Below are positions 8,785-17,713 of a stretch of 37,711 nucleotides of DNA, piece by piece (positions within the stretch are counted from its first letter, which is position 1; every line of letters starts with the position of its first letter). Made by a program: the position numbers and the translations under genes. A model generated the notes under the pieces. It was not told the origin of the DNA and did not search any database. It worked only from the letters and a program-made list of their open reading frames with translations. The stretch spans positions 1-37,711 of the forward strand of contig JAAYUF010000114.1 in the NCBI GenBank assembly GCA_012517815.1. Direction: 5' to 3'. The DNA is from Clostridiales bacterium. Its GTDB lineage: Bacteria; Bacillota; Clostridia; Christensenellales; Aristaeellaceae.

Positions 8785-8813
8785 TTGACAGCCCGGCCGA
8801 TTTCGGGTATCTT
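8785..8813 (+). promoter_or_regulatory. Promoter of udk
   Basis: TTGACA (8785-8790), a 17-base spacer and TATCTT (8808-8813). Predicted start is around 8820, in the A-run, giving a leader of about 23 bases before the ATG at 8843. Confidence 0.8.
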
Positions 8814-8842
8814 AAAAAAAACGATGCAAAGGTCGGAGAAAG

Positions 8843-9457
8843 ATGCTGGTCATCGGAATCTGCGGCGCAAGCGGCAGCGGGAAAAGCACCCTGGCGGCTG
8901 AACTCGGCAGCGCGATCGGCGCCGGATGCATGGTGATCAACCATGACTGCTATTACCGCGATCACCCGCACCTGACGTTTCAGGAACGGGCGCTGCTCAA
9001 CTATGACGAGCCCGGCATTTTCGACCACGATCTGTTTCTGGCGGACATCAAAACCCTGCTGGCGGGGCGGCCCATCACCCGCAAGGATTACGACTATACC
9101 CAGCACCGCCGCGCCGACCGGGAGGACGAGCTCATCTATCCCACGGATGTGCTGATTATCGAGGGCATCCATGTGTTTTACGACGAACGCCTCTGCGAGC
9201 TGATGTTCCTCAAGCTGTACATGAGCGTGGAACCCGACATCTGCCTGCTCAGGCGCATCACGCGGGACATCAACGAGCGCGGGCGCAGCATCGACAACAT
9301 CAGCGTCCAGTACCTGACCACCGTCAAGCCCATGTACGACAAGCACATCCGCAATTACATCAATCTGGCGGACGTGATCGTGGCCCACGGCGGCCGCAAC
9401 GCGCGCATCGTGGCGATCCTCGCGGGCTACGTGCGCGACGAGCTGAGCACCCGCTGA
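8843..9457 (+). CDS. udk: Uridine kinase
   Basis: Uridine kinase phosphorylates uridine and cytidine to UMP and CMP in pyrimidine salvage, in the cytoplasm. The 204-residue length fits the family. The P-loop GICGASGSGKST is at residues 5-16. It is followed by the NHDCYYRDHPHLTFQERA nucleoside-binding stretch (family: D-x-Y-Y-x-D), the conserved YDEPGIFDHDL, the YDYTQHRR loop and IIEGIHVFYDERL. The lid region RRITRDINERGRS carries the RDxxERGR signature of uridine kinases. The start has GGAG at 8835-8838. It has its own promoter and a terminator 37 bases after the stop, so it is monocistronic. A phosphoribulokinase-like paralogue is the only plausible alternative. Confidence 0.9.
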   Translation: MLVIGICGASGSGKSTLAAELGSAIGAGCMVINHDCYYRDHPHLTFQERALLNYDEPGIFDHDLFLADIKTLLAGRPITRKDYDYTQHRRADREDELIYPTDVLIIEGIHVFYDERLCELMFLKLYMSVEPDICLLRRITRDINERGRSIDNISVQYLTTVKPMYDKHIRNYINLADVIVAHGGRNARIVAILAGYVRDELSTR

Positions 9458-9493
9458 CCGGCCGCCTGCAGGGCGAAATGGAGCGAACATTCA

Positions 9494-9527
9494 GGAGCGC
9501 ATGGCCCGCGGGTCCGGCGCTCCTTTT
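9494..9527 (+). terminator. Rho-independent terminator after udk
   Basis: GGAGCGC (9494-9500) pairs with GCGCTCC (9517-9523), followed by TTTT. The 16-base loop contains the self-complementary CCCGCGGG. It lies 37 bases after the udk stop. Confidence 0.65.
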
Positions 9528-9621
9528 GCTTCAGACGTGATCTGCCTACGGGACGGCGGTTAGGGACCGGCGTACCGGGAGGCAAAAACCCAGTCCCTGC
9601 GCCGCCTGCCCGGGGATGCCC

Positions 9622-9820
9622 GCACCGGGTGGCGCACGGCCGGATCGGAAGGGCGGCTCCTGACCCGACCCGCGGGCGTCGGCGGTCGACGCTCAAAAGC
9701 GCCGGATTGCGCACCGGGCGGCGCAGGGCCGGATCGGAAGGGCGGCTCCTGACCCGACCCGCGGGCGTCGGCGGTCGACGCTCAAAAGCGCCGGATTGCG
9801 CACCGGGCGGCGCACGGCCG
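9622..9820. repeat. 89-bp tandem repeat, two near-identical units plus a partial third
   Basis: Units at 9622-9710 and 9711-9799 differ at only about two positions; a third copy begins at 9800 and diverges after about 20 bases. Each contains CGCT-CAAA-AGCG, a small hairpin. The 89-base period is not a multiple of three, so it is not a coding repeat. The rest of the 551-base spacer between udk and the next gene (9458-10008) holds only the udk terminator and the downstream promoter. Confidence 0.88.
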
Positions 9821-9967
9821 GGCCCGGCGCAGCCCGCCGGGGTCGGGCGGGGTTCCTCCGGCTGATGAGGGCGGCGCGTCGTCCCGCGCGGCGTCGCGGA
9901 CCATGCCGGCATGGGAAAAATGGGAACAAATTTTCGCATAATAGGGGTATTCGGATGCCGTCAACTG

Positions 9968-9976
9968 TGGTATACT
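9968..9976 (+). promoter_or_regulatory. Extended -10 promoter of the DUF362 gene
   Basis: TGG followed by TATACT (9971-9976). No good -35 is found at 16-18 bases. Predicted start is near 9983, giving a short leader with GAGGAGGG before the GTG start. Confidence 0.6.
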
Positions 9977-10008
9977 CGGTGAAGACAAACCGAGGAGGGA
10001 ACACCGCT

Positions 10009-11124
10009 GTGGAGAAGGCAAAGGTTTATTTTTCGGACTTCCGGACCAACGCGGGCCGCAACCTGCCCGATAAACTGCGACGTCTGCTGGAAAAGGCGGG
10101 CATGCTGAAGATGCCGCTGGACGGCAAGTTTACCGCGATTAAGATTCATTTCGGCGAGCCGGGCAACCTCGCCTTTCTGCGCCCCAACTACGCCCGCGTT
10201 GTCGTGGACGCGCTTCGGGAGATCGGCGCGCGCCCGTTCCTGACGGACAGCAACACCCTGTACCCCGGCATGCGCCGCAACGCGCTGGATCATCTGGAGG
10301 CCGCCTACCTCAATGGCTTTTCGCCGCTGCAGACCGGCTGCCACGTGCTGATCGCGGACGGGCTGCTGGGCACCGATTTTGTGAGCGTGCCCATCGAGGG
10401 CGAGTACTGCGACCACGCCCTGCTGGGCCGCGCCGCGGTGGACGCGGAGGCGGTCGTCAGCCTGACCCACTTCAAATGCCACGAGGCGACAGGGATCGGC
10501 GGCGCGCTGAAAAACCTGGGCATGGGCTTGGGCTCGACTGCCGGCAAGCGCGAAATGCACTGCGACGGCAAACCCGTGGTCAACGAAGGCGACTGCATCG
10601 GCTGCGGCATGTGCGTAAAGCAGTGCGGCAGCGACGCGATCACCCTGCTGGATACCCCGGAGGGCCGCAAGGCCCGGATCGACCCTGAAAAATGCTCCGG
10701 CTGCGGCCGCTGCGTGGGCGCTTGCCATAAGCAGGGCGCCATCGGCGGCGCGGACGACAGCTGTGACAAACTCAGCTGCAAGATCAGCGAATACGCCATG
10801 GCGGTGCTCAAGGGCAAGCCGCACTTCCACATCTCGCTGGTGATGGACGTGTCCCCCTACTGCGATTGCCACGACGAGAACGACGCGCCCATCGTCGCCG
10901 ACGTGGGGATGTTCGCCAGCTTCGACCCTGTCGCGCTGGACACGGCGTGCGCCGAGGCGGTCAACGCGATGCCGCCGCTGCCCGGCACCAAGCTGGCCGA
11001 GTGCAAGCACCCCAGCGGCGATCACTTCCACGACGTGCACCCGATCACCAACTGGCGCGTGGGCGTGGAGCACGCGCAGAAGCTCGGCCTGGGCACCACC
11101 GCGTACGAGCTGATCCGCGTCTGA
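10009..11124 (+). CDS. DUF362 domain protein with two [4Fe-4S] ferredoxin motifs
   Basis: The product has 371 residues. The N-terminal 185 residues form the DUF362 domain (KIHFGEPGNLAFLRPNYARVV, then THFKCHEATGIGGALKNLGMGLGS), found in iron-sulfur proteins of anaerobes. Two ferredoxin-type clusters follow: CIGCGMCVKQC near residue 196 and CSGCGRCVGAC near 229, each with a later cysteine, enough for two [4Fe-4S] centres. A second DUF362 segment (VADVGMFASFDPVALDTACAEAVN) closes the fold. The start is GTG 10009, with GAGGAGGG at 9992-9999; the open frame further upstream crosses the promoter. It is cytoplasmic, with no signal peptide. The role is presumably electron transfer, but the partner is unknown and no neighbour identifies it. 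Confidence 0.87.
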   Translation: MEKAKVYFSDFRTNAGRNLPDKLRRLLEKAGMLKMPLDGKFTAIKIHFGEPGNLAFLRPNYARVVVDALREIGARPFLTDSNTLYPGMRRNALDHLEAAYLNGFSPLQTGCHVLIADGLLGTDFVSVPIEGEYCDHALLGRAAVDAEAVVSLTHFKCHEATGIGGALKNLGMGLGSTAGKREMHCDGKPVVNEGDCIGCGMCVKQCGSDAITLLDTPEGRKARIDPEKCSGCGRCVGACHKQGAIGGADDSCDKLSCKISEYAMAVLKGKPHFHISLVMDVSPYCDCHDENDAPIVADVGMFASFDPVALDTACAEAVNAMPPLPGTKLAECKHPSGDHFHDVHPITNWRVGVEHAQKLGLGTTAYELIRV

Positions 11125-11133
11125 CCGGACGTC

Positions 11134-11154
11134 GGCCCGCCGGCGCGGCGGGCC
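11134..11154 (+). other. GC-rich hairpin just after the DUF362 gene
   Basis: GGCCCGCC (11134-11141) pairs with GGCGGGCC (11147-11154) over a 5-base loop, ten bases after the stop. There is no T-run, so it may be a 3'-end stabiliser or an atypical terminator. Confidence 0.35.
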
Positions 11155-11336
11155 GGGCGGCCTGCGCGAAACCGGGGGGCTTCGCGCGGCGGACGGTGCC
11201 CGCGGCTGCCGGAATGCCGTGCCAAGGGGGGTTTACGCCCTTTTTGGGAAGAACTGATGTTTCGCGGACGCATGTTCGCAATGCTCCCCGCGCCGTTCCC
11301 GGCGCGTTCCAACCCCGGACCGATAACGAGGTGTGA

Positions 11337-14195
11337 TTGAATTTGCAGGATAAGCTCATCATCCGCGGCGCCCGCGAACATAACCTGAAAAACGTTACGC
11401 TGGAGATTCCGCGCGACAAGCTGGTCGTATTCACGGGCCTGAGCGGCTCGGGCAAAACCAGCCTTGCGTTTGATACCATCTATGCCGAGGGCCAGCGCCG
11501 GTATGTGGAAAGCCTGTCCTCCTACGCGCGCATGTTTCTGGGGCAAATGGAAAAGCCCGATATCGACAGCATCGACGGCCTGTCCCCCGCGATTTCCATC
11601 GACCAGAAAACCACCAGTCGCAACCCGCGTTCCACCGTGGGCACCGTGACCGAGGTGTACGATTACCTGCGCCTGCTGTACGCGCGCGTGGGCGTGCCGC
11701 ACTGCCCCAAATGCGGCAAGGAGATCAAGCAGCAGACCATCGACCAGATGGTGGACCAGATTCTGCTTTTGGCGGACGGCACCCGGATGCAGGTGCTGGC
11801 CCCGGTGGTGCGCAAGCGCAAGGGCGAGCACCAGAAGGCGCTGGAGGACGCGCAGAAGCAGGGCTTTGTGCGCGTGATGATCGATGGGGAAGTCTACGAG
11901 CTGGACGAGCCGCCCAAGCTGGATAAGAAGCTCAAGCACGACGTCAGCATCGTGATCGACCGTCTGGTGGTGCACGACAGCGACGATTTCCGCAAACGGC
12001 TGGCGGACAGCCTGGAAACCGCGGCGGGCGCATCCGAAGGGCTGGTGCTGATCGACCTGTTTGACAAGGGCACGATGCTGTTTTCCCAGAACTACGCCTG
12101 CCCGGACTGCGGCGTTTCCATTGAGGAGCTCACGCCCCGCATGTTCAGCTTCAACAGCCCCTTCGGGGCCTGCCCGGAGTGCGGGGGGCTGGGCACGATC
12201 CTGCGCATCGGGGTGGACAACATCGTGCCCGACCCGAGCAAGAGCCTGAACGACGGCGCCCTGCAGGTGATGGGCTGGAACGCCGCCGACCGCGGCAGCA
12301 TGGCCAACACCTATTTCCGAGCGCTGGCGAAAAAGTACGGGTTCAGCCTCGATACGCCCTTTCGTGAGCTGCCCCAGAAGATCGTCGACCTGCTGATGTA
12401 CGGCACGGGGGACGAGAAGATCACCGTCCATTACGAGGGGGCCAACGGACAGGGGCAGTTCAACACGACGTTTGAGGGCGTCATCAACTCCCTGATGCGC
12501 CGGTATCATGAAACCAGCAGCGAGGGCATGAAAGCCGCCTACGAGGAGTACATGAGCGCCGAGCCCTGCAACGCCTGCGGCGGACGCCGCCTCCGCCCGG
12601 AGGTGCTGGCGGTCACGGTGGGCGGCAGCAACATCAGCGAGGTGTGCGATCTTTCGGTAACCAAGTCCAGCGCGTTTTTCCGCGCGCTCAGGCTGGGCGA
12701 TACGGAAAAGCTCATCGCCGCCCAGATCTTAAAGGAGATCGACAGCCGGCTTACGTTTCTGGACAGCGTGGGGCTTTCCTACCTGACGCTTTCCCGCGCG
12801 GCGGGGACGCTTTCCGGCGGGGAGGCGCAGCGCATCCGGCTGGCCACGCAGATCGGCTCCAGCCTCATGGGCGTGCTCTACATTCTGGACGAGCCCTCCA
12901 TCGGCCTGCACCAGCGGGACAACCACAAGCTGATTGAAACGCTCAAGCGCCTGCGCGACCTGGGCAACACCCTGATTGTGGTGGAGCACGACGAGGATAC
13001 CATGCGCGAGGCGGACTACATCGTGGATGTGGGCCCCGGCGCGGGCGTGCACGGCGGCTACATCACCGCGCAGGGCACCTACGACGAGATTGTCGCCAAC
13101 CCCGATTCGCTGACCGGGCAGTACCTCTCCGGCCGCAAGTTTATCCCCATTCCGGACGTCCGGCGGGAGGCCAAAGGCTGGCTGAGCGTGACCCGCGCCG
13201 CCGAGCACAACCTGCAGGGCATCGACGTGGCGTTCCCGCTGGGGGTGTTTTGCGTGGTCACGGGGGTCAGCGGCTCGGGCAAGTCCAGCCTGGTCAACGG
13301 CATCCTCTACAGCCATCTGGCGCGGGTGCTCAACCGGGCCAAGACCCGCGCGGGCAAGTTCGGTTCCATCGCGGGCGTGGAGCAGCTGGACAAGATCATC
13401 GCCATCGACCAGAGCCCCATCGGGCGCACCCCGCGCAGCAACCCGGCCACGTACACGGGGCTTTTCGACTTGGTGCGCAGGCTGTTTGCCATGACGCCCG
13501 ATGCCAAGGCGCGCGGCTATAAGGAAAACCGTTTCAGCTTCAACGTCAAGGGCGGCCGCTGCGAAGCCTGCTCCGGCGACGGCGTGCTGAAGATCGAGAT
13601 GCATTTCCTGCCGGACGTGTACGTGCCCTGCGACGCCTGCAAGGGCATGCGCTACAACCGCGAAACGCTGGAGGTGCGCTACCGCGGCAAGAACATCTAC
13701 GAAGTGCTGGAGATGACCGTGGAGGAGGCGCTGGAGTTTTTCGAGGCGCACCCGCCGATCGTCAACAAGCTGCAGACGCTGTTTGACGTGGGGCTGGGGT
13801 ACCTGAAAATCGGCCAGCCCAGCACCCAGCTTTCCGGCGGCGAGGCGCAGCGCATCAAGCTGGCGACGGAACTCAGCCGCCGCGCGACCGGGCGCACCAT
13901 CTACCTGCTGGACGAGCCGACCACCGGCCTGCACATGGAGGACGTGGGTAAGCTGTTGGACGTGCTGGGCCGGCTGGTGGAAGGCGGCAACTCCGTGCTG
14001 GTGATCGAGCATAACCTGGACGTGATCAAGTGCGCGGACTATGTGATCGACCTGGGGCCGGAGGGCGGCGACGGCGGCGGCAAGGTCGTGGGCGTGGGCA
14101 CGCCCGAGACGATCGCGGCGATACCGGAGAGCTACACCGGGCGGTTTCTGGGGCCGGTGCTTTTGCGGGACAGGGAACGGGCGCGCAAGAAATAA
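11337..14195 (+). CDS. uvrA: Excinuclease ABC subunit A
   Basis: UvrA is the damage-recognition ATPase of nucleotide excision repair; a dimer loads UvrB on lesions. The 952 residues show the full family layout: first Walker [13 protein letters not shown] (K40), a CPKCGK zinc motif near 123, a CPDCG/CPECGG pair near 255-281, [14 protein letters not shown] near 491, [13 protein letters not shown], second Walker [11 protein letters not shown] (K about 648), the C-terminal zinc finger CEACSGDG...CDACKG (about 742-768), [14 protein letters not shown] near 831 and [10 protein letters not shown]. The start is TTG, either 11337 or 11343. GAGGTG at 11328-11333 gives tight spacing to the first and wide spacing to the second, and homologues fit either. 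uvrB and uvrC are not in the window, so it stands apart from its usual uvrB partner. Confidence 0.96.
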   Translation: MNLQDKLIIRGAREHNLKNVTLEIPRDKLVVFTGLSGSGKTSLAFDTIYAEGQRRYVESLSSYARMFLGQMEKPDIDSIDGLSPAISIDQKTTSRNPRSTVGTVTEVYDYLRLLYARVGVPHCPKCGKEIKQQTIDQMVDQILLLADGTRMQVLAPVVRKRKGEHQKALEDAQKQGFVRVMIDGEVYELDEPPKLDKKLKHDVSIVIDRLVVHDSDDFRKRLADSLETAAGASEGLVLIDLFDKGTMLFSQNYACPDCGVSIEELTPRMFSFNSPFGACPECGGLGTILRIGVDNIVPDPSKSLNDGALQVMGWNAADRGSMANTYFRALAKKYGFSLDTPFRELPQKIVDLLMYGTGDEKITVHYEGANGQGQFNTTFEGVINSLMRRYHETSSEGMKAAYEEYMSAEPCNACGGRRLRPEVLAVTVGGSNISEVCDLSVTKSSAFFRALRLGDTEKLIAAQILKEIDSRLTFLDSVGLSYLTLSRAAGTLSGGEAQRIRLATQIGSSLMGVLYILDEPSIGLHQRDNHKLIETLKRLRDLGNTLIVVEHDEDTMREADYIVDVGPGAGVHGGYITAQGTYDEIVANPDSLTGQYLSGRKFIPIPDVRREAKGWLSVTRAAEHNLQGIDVAFPLGVFCVVTGVSGSGKSSLVNGILYSHLARVLNRAKTRAGKFGSIAGVEQLDKIIAIDQSPIGRTPRSNPATYTGLFDLVRRLFAMTPDAKARGYKENRFSFNVKGGRCEACSGDGVLKIEMHFLPDVYVPCDACKGMRYNRETLEVRYRGKNIYEVLEMTVEEALEFFEAHPPIVNKLQTLFDVGLGYLKIGQPSTQLSGGEAQRIKLATELSRRATGRTIYLLDEPTTGLHMEDVGKLLDVLGRLVEGGNSVLVIEHNLDVIKCADYVIDLGPEGGDGGGKVVGVGTPETIAAIPESYTGRFLGPVLLRDRERARKK

Positions 14196-14459
14196 TGGCG
14201 TTGCCCAAAGGCCGCTGTTCATATGTGCGGCGAGCCACGAATGCCTTGCAGGCTGGCGCCGCCCTGTTAACTGGAAAAGTCGGTTACGGCAGGCCCGGCA
14301 AACCTCCGCCGCAGCGAAGACGAGGCAAAGGCGCATTCCTTACGGGGAGTGGAGCTGAAACCCAACGTCTGCCTCCGCGGAAATCGTTTGACAACGACGA
14401 GCGGCGGCATAGGCTTATCGCGGCAGGGACACCGATTGACAGGTTATGGTTTCACAAAT
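14196..14459. other. Spacer after uvrA containing a dispersed repeat copy
   Basis: No gene is recognised in the 381-base gap between uvrA and the next gene. A 39-base stretch at 14295-14333 resembles 35470-35508 (about 31 of 39 bases equal). Two TTGACA hexamers (14388 and 14436) lack a convincing -10 at normal spacing. The hairpin and promoter at 14460-14499 are listed separately. Confidence 0.55.
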
Positions 14460-14487
14460 AGCGGAAGGATTTGCGAATCCTTCCGCT
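14460..14487. other. 12-bp perfect hairpin overlapping a promoter (operator or terminator)
   Basis: AGCGGAAGGATT (14460-14471) pairs perfectly with AATCCTTCCGCT (14476-14487) over a TGCG loop. Flanking A- and T-rich bases add further pairs. A short GTTTGC follows, so it could terminate uvrA transcription. It also covers the -35 of the next promoter, so it could equally be a regulator site. Confidence 0.6.
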
Positions 14488-14499
14488 GTTTGCTATAAT
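14471..14499 (+). promoter_or_regulatory. Promoter of the beta-CASP gene
   Basis: TTGCGA (14471-14476), a 17-base spacer, and a perfect TATAAT (14494-14499) preceded by TGC, so an extended -10. The -35 lies in and beside the loop of the palindrome. Predicted start is about 14506. Confidence 0.78.
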
Positions 14500-14576
14500 A
14501 ACCGGGACGGAACGCGCGCGAAAAGAATCGAATACCAACGGGGCGCACGTGCCGATCGCCGACAGGAGGAACCACC

Positions 14577-16232
14577 ATGAAGCTGACTTTTCTGGGCGCG
14601 GCGCGCGAGGTGACCGGCAGCCGGTACTTATTGGAAGCCTGCGGCAAGCGGATGCTGGTGGATTACGGCATGGAGCAGGGCGAGAATTTCTTTGAAAACG
14701 AGCCGCTGCCCGTGGCCGCGTCCGCGGTGGATTACGTATTCCTGACCCACGCGCACATCGACCACAGCGGGTGGCTGCCGCTGTTGTACAAGCAGGGCTT
14801 CCGCGGCAAGATCTTCGCCACCGAGGCGACCGCCGACCTGTGCGAGATCATGCTCAAGGATTCCGCGCACATTCAGGAGATGGAGGCCGAGTGGAAAAAC
14901 CGCAAGGCCAAGCGCAGCGGCGACACGTTCGCCGAGCCGCTGTATACCGTGGATCAGGCCACGGAAACGATGAAGCTGTTCGTCGCCTGCAAGTATGACA
15001 AACCCGTGGACGTCTGCGAGGGCGTTACCATCAAGCTGGTGGATGTGGGGCATCTGCTGGGCTCGGCCTCCATCGTTGTCACGCTCACGGAGGACGGGAA
15101 AACCCAGCGCATCGCGTTCTCCGGCGATATCGGCAACCTGCACCAGCCTCTGCTGCGCGACCCGGAGTACATTACCGGGGCGGACTATGTGGTGATGGAA
15201 TCCACCTACGGCGACCGCAGCCATCCCGCGACGCCGGACTACGTGGGCGAGCTGGTGCGCATCCTGGACGATACCTTCGCGCGGGGCGGCAACGTGGTGG
15301 TGCCCAGCTTCGCCGTGGGCCGCACGCAGGAGCTTTTATACTTCCTGCGCCAGATCAAGCAAAACGGGCTGGTGAAAAGCCACCCGCATTTCCCCGTGTA
15401 CGTGGACAGCCCTCTGGCGGTGGAGGCGACCACGATCTTCAACGAGCACATGCACGACTGCACGGACGAGGACACGCTCGCGCTGCTCAAGCAGGGCGTT
15501 AACCCCATCCGGTTTGAGGACCTGCGCGTGTCCGTCACGGCGGAGGACAGCAAGGCGATCAACGACGAGCCGACCCCCAAGGTGATCCTATCGGCCAGCG
15601 GCATGTGCGACGCGGGCCGTATCCGCCACCACCTGAAGCATAACCTCTGGCGGCCGGAATCCACGGTGCTGTTCGTGGGCTACCAGAGCGTGGGCACGCT
15701 GGGCCGGCTGCTGCAGGACGGTGAAAAGCGCGTGAAGCTCTTCGGGGAGGAAATCACCGTACGGGCGGATATCCGCAAGCTATCGGGCATCAGCGGCCAC
15801 GCCGACCGGGAGGGCCTGCTCAAGTGGATCGGGAGCTTCACGGGGGAGATTCGCCACGTGTTTGTCACCCACGGCGAAAACTCCGTAGCCGAGGGCTTTG
15901 CCGCACACCTGCGCGACAGCCTCCACCGCAGCGCCACGGCGCCCTACAACGGCGAAAGCTGGGACCTCACTACCGACACGATGCTTACGGAGGGCAACCG
16001 GGAGTTGCTTGTACGCGAGCCGCGCGAGGAACGCCGGGAGGAACGCCGCGAGGAGGTTCCCGCAGCCCGGCCGCCCTATCGCCAGCACGAGGGCACGCCC
16101 TACGGCGACCTGCTGACCGCGGCCCTGCGGATGAACGAGCTGGTCGAACGCATGCAGGACAGCCCCAAAAAGAACCAGAACAGGCTGGCGGCATCGCTGT
16201 ACGGGCTCATCCGGAAGTTTGGCGAACGTTGA
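14577..16232 (+). CDS. Metallo-beta-lactamase/beta-CASP RNase-like protein
   Basis: Proteins of this family are zinc-dependent RNA nucleases related to CPSF-73 and to bacterial YsH1/TTHA0252 enzymes. The product has 551 residues. The zinc motif HAHIDHSG lies near 59-66, with the further ligands in DVGHLLGS and SGDIG. The beta-CASP part has a conserved ESTYGDR, PSFAVGRTQELLY, SASGMCDAGRIRHHLK and SGISGHADREGL, then VFVTHGE. This is the full set of catalytic motifs. A basic and acidic tail (REPREERREERREE, about 479-492) precedes a C-terminal helix. AGGAGG lies just before the ATG. It is monocistronic, with its own strong promoter. RNA turnover or rRNA/mRNA processing is the expected job, but the specific substrate is unknown. 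RNase J is excluded by the different domain order. Confidence 0.88.
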   Translation: MKLTFLGAAREVTGSRYLLEACGKRMLVDYGMEQGENFFENEPLPVAASAVDYVFLTHAHIDHSGWLPLLYKQGFRGKIFATEATADLCEIMLKDSAHIQEMEAEWKNRKAKRSGDTFAEPLYTVDQATETMKLFVACKYDKPVDVCEGVTIKLVDVGHLLGSASIVVTLTEDGKTQRIAFSGDIGNLHQPLLRDPEYITGADYVVMESTYGDRSHPATPDYVGELVRILDDTFARGGNVVVPSFAVGRTQELLYFLRQIKQNGLVKSHPHFPVYVDSPLAVEATTIFNEHMHDCTDEDTLALLKQGVNPIRFEDLRVSVTAEDSKAINDEPTPKVILSASGMCDAGRIRHHLKHNLWRPESTVLFVGYQSVGTLGRLLQDGEKRVKLFGEEITVRADIRKLSGISGHADREGLLKWIGSFTGEIRHVFVTHGENSVAEGFAAHLRDSLHRSATAPYNGESWDLTTDTMLTEGNRELLVREPREERREERREEVPAARPPYRQHEGTPYGDLLTAALRMNELVERMQDSPKKNQNRLAASLYGLIRKFGER

Positions 16233-16296
16233 TCGATCGGGCCCAGGCGACGAATGCCCACCGATGCACATCGAATAACAGATAAAAATTAAATAA

Positions 16297-16313
16297 AACG
16301 ATATTATATCGTT
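16297..16313. promoter_or_regulatory. Candidate operator: 17-bp perfect palindrome at the DUF2975 promoter
   Basis: AACGATAT-T-ATATCGTT is a perfect 8-bp inverted repeat with one central base. Its right end overlaps the first two bases of the -35 (16312-16313). The second gene of the operon encodes an XRE-type regulator, so autorepression at this site is the simple reading. Confidence 0.65.
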
Positions 16314-16340
16314 GACAAACAGAGATTAGCGTGGTATGCT
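16312..16340 (+). promoter_or_regulatory. Promoter of the DUF2975-XRE operon
   Basis: TTGACA (16312-16317), a 17-base spacer and TATGCT (16335-16340) with TGG before it. Predicted start is about 16347. The -10 contains the ATG at which a longer open frame would start, so the coding start must be ATG 16372. Confidence 0.88.
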
Positions 16341-16371
16341 TCCGGTATTCCAGAAAAAGGAGGCATCTTCC

Positions 16372-16851
16372 ATGAAACTAACCAAGGCAACCATCCTGCT
16401 CAAGGCGGTGTTGGCTGTCAGCGCCGTGCTGCTCGGGCTGGTCCTCTTCGGGGGCGTGCCCGCCTACCTGCAGCATGTGATCCATATCAGGCCTTCGCTG
16501 GCCGTATGGGACTATTGGATGCGGGCCTACGCGACGCTGATTGCGCTGCCGGTGTGGGGTGTGATGGTTCTGCTCTGGCGCGCGTTTGATACCATCCCCA
16601 AAAACACGGCGTTCTGCGTGGAAAACGCTCGCCGGTTCATCCGGATCGCGCAGTTGGCGGTGGCAGACCTGGTGCTGGTGGTGGCGCTGTGGATTTTCCT
16701 CTACTTTGGCGGCGCGCTGCCGGCGTTTATCGCCATCTGGCTGATGTGCGCCACCTATGTGGGGATCGTGGCGGCCATTGTGTTCTACGTGCTGGGCGGG
16801 CTGGTGCGCAAGGCGGCGGAACTGAAGCAGGACAACGACATGACGATTTGA
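16372..16851 (+). CDS. DUF2975 family membrane protein
   Basis: The 159-residue product begins MKLTKATILLKAVLAVSAVLL and has four predicted membrane helices (about residues 8-30, 50-70, 95-120, 125-150). The pattern, with a FDTIPKNTAFCVENARRFIRI loop between helices 2 and 3, matches DUF2975 proteins. These are small membrane proteins nearly always encoded next to a YozG-type XRE regulator; their function is unknown. AAAGGAGG at 16356-16363 precedes the ATG by eight bases. The next gene starts 10 bases after its stop. By analogy with other membrane-protein/HTH pairs it may sense a membrane state or sequester the regulator, but that is inference. Confidence 0.85.
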   Translation: MKLTKATILLKAVLAVSAVLLGLVLFGGVPAYLQHVIHIRPSLAVWDYWMRAYATLIALPVWGVMVLLWRAFDTIPKNTAFCVENARRFIRIAQLAVADLVLVVALWIFLYFGGALPAFIAIWLMCATYVGIVAAIVFYVLGGLVRKAAELKQDNDMTI

Positions 16852-16861
16852 GGTGAGCCGC

Positions 16862-17110
16862 GTGCCGATCAATGTTACGTTGGATATCATGCTGGCCAAA
16901 CGGAAGATGGCCCTGAACAAGCTCAGCGAAAAAGTGGGCGTCACGCCCTCCAACCTGAGCATTCTGAAAACCGGAAAGGCGCGGGGCGTGCGCTTCTCCA
17001 CGCTGGAAAAGCTCTGCGGGGCGCTGGACTGTCAGCCGGGCGATCTGCTGGAGTATCTGCCGGCCGACGGGCAGGACGATCCCTGCCCGGAACTGGGCGC
17101 CGAAGCCTGA
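16862..17110 (+). CDS. Small XRE-type helix-turn-helix regulator (YozG-like)
   Basis: The product of 82 residues is essentially one HTH domain: VTLDIMLAKRKMALNKLSEKVGVTPSNLSILKTGKARGVRFSTLEKLCGALDCQPGDLLEY. This is the YozG/Cro-C1 type-3 pattern. The start is GTG 16862: GAGGTG at 16850-16855 lies six bases before it. A GTG at 16853 overlaps that site and is unlikely. It overlaps the end of the DUF2975 gene with its ribosome site, showing translational coupling. The likely target is the palindrome at 16297-16313 over its own promoter. Confidence 0.87.
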   Translation: MPINVTLDIMLAKRKMALNKLSEKVGVTPSNLSILKTGKARGVRFSTLEKLCGALDCQPGDLLEYLPADGQDDPCPELGAEA

Positions 17111-17260
17111 ACCGCGGGAGCCCGCCCCTCGAAAGGCAGGGTGAGCCAGTCAGGCTGCTGAAAACCTGCCGAATCCACAGGATTCAGCCGGAAACCCCTG
17201 ATGAATGAAGTGTCCCCACAATACAGGCTTTGCCCCGGAAAGGCTGAGTCAACGGCCTGC

Positions 17261-17294
17261 CTGCCCCGCCCCGCCTTTTGGCGGGGCGGGGCAG
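17261..17294. other. 15-bp perfect GC hairpin with TTTT loop
   Basis: CTGCCCCGCCCCGCC (17261-17275) pairs perfectly with GGCGGGGCGGGGCAG (17280-17294) over a TTTT loop. No T-run follows on either strand. It lies 150 bases after the XRE gene and could act as a transcription pause or an RNA 3'-end. Confidence 0.6.
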
Positions 17295-17713
17295 CTTGTC
17301 AGAAAACCTGCGCAATGCGCAGCACCGCTTGCCGGATCGTCCTTCGGGCGGTTCGCTCGCTTAAAGAAAATGCTTCGGCATAAGGCTTCGGAGCTGTGCC
17401 GATCCGTTTCACCGGCGCACAGGACGCCGCCGCGTTCCGTGCCGGTAAACTTGACGCCCGTCTCCGGCGGCCGAAACCCCGCAAGGGTGATTTCCGGGGT
17501 TTCGCCGGCGGGCAGGACCATGCCGAGCCCCGCTCCAGCAAACCGCACCGCCTCCGAGTCGCTTTCCGCTTCGCGTCAGGCGGCCGCGGGCCGCGCGCTT
17601 CCCTGCGACGCCCTCGACCCGGTTTTGCTTCGGCGGGGAGCTGTTCGACGGTCTGCCGCCCCGCCGCACAAACGTCGGGCCGTTGCCGTCGGACGTCCCT
17701 GATGGCGGAACCC

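Larger units (their letters stand above)
8157..8842. other. Intergenic region, 686 bases, with tandem repeats and a promoter
   Basis: No gene is recognised. The central third holds 116-bp tandem repeats and the last 60 bases hold the udk promoter. Open frames on both strands run through it, but the repeat period is not a multiple of three, so the same repeat is read in different frames by successive units; this argues against coding. Confidence 0.7.

Noticed and set aside
8114..9490. A 458-codon minus-strand frame across the 116-bp repeats and udk
   Set aside because: It overlaps udk antisense, and the 116-base repeat is read in different frames; composition is Arg/Ala-rich without structure.
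14388..14441. Two TTGACA hexamers as promoters upstream of the beta-CASP gene
   Set aside because: At 16-18 bases neither has a -10 better than three of six; the extended -10 at 14494 is much stronger.
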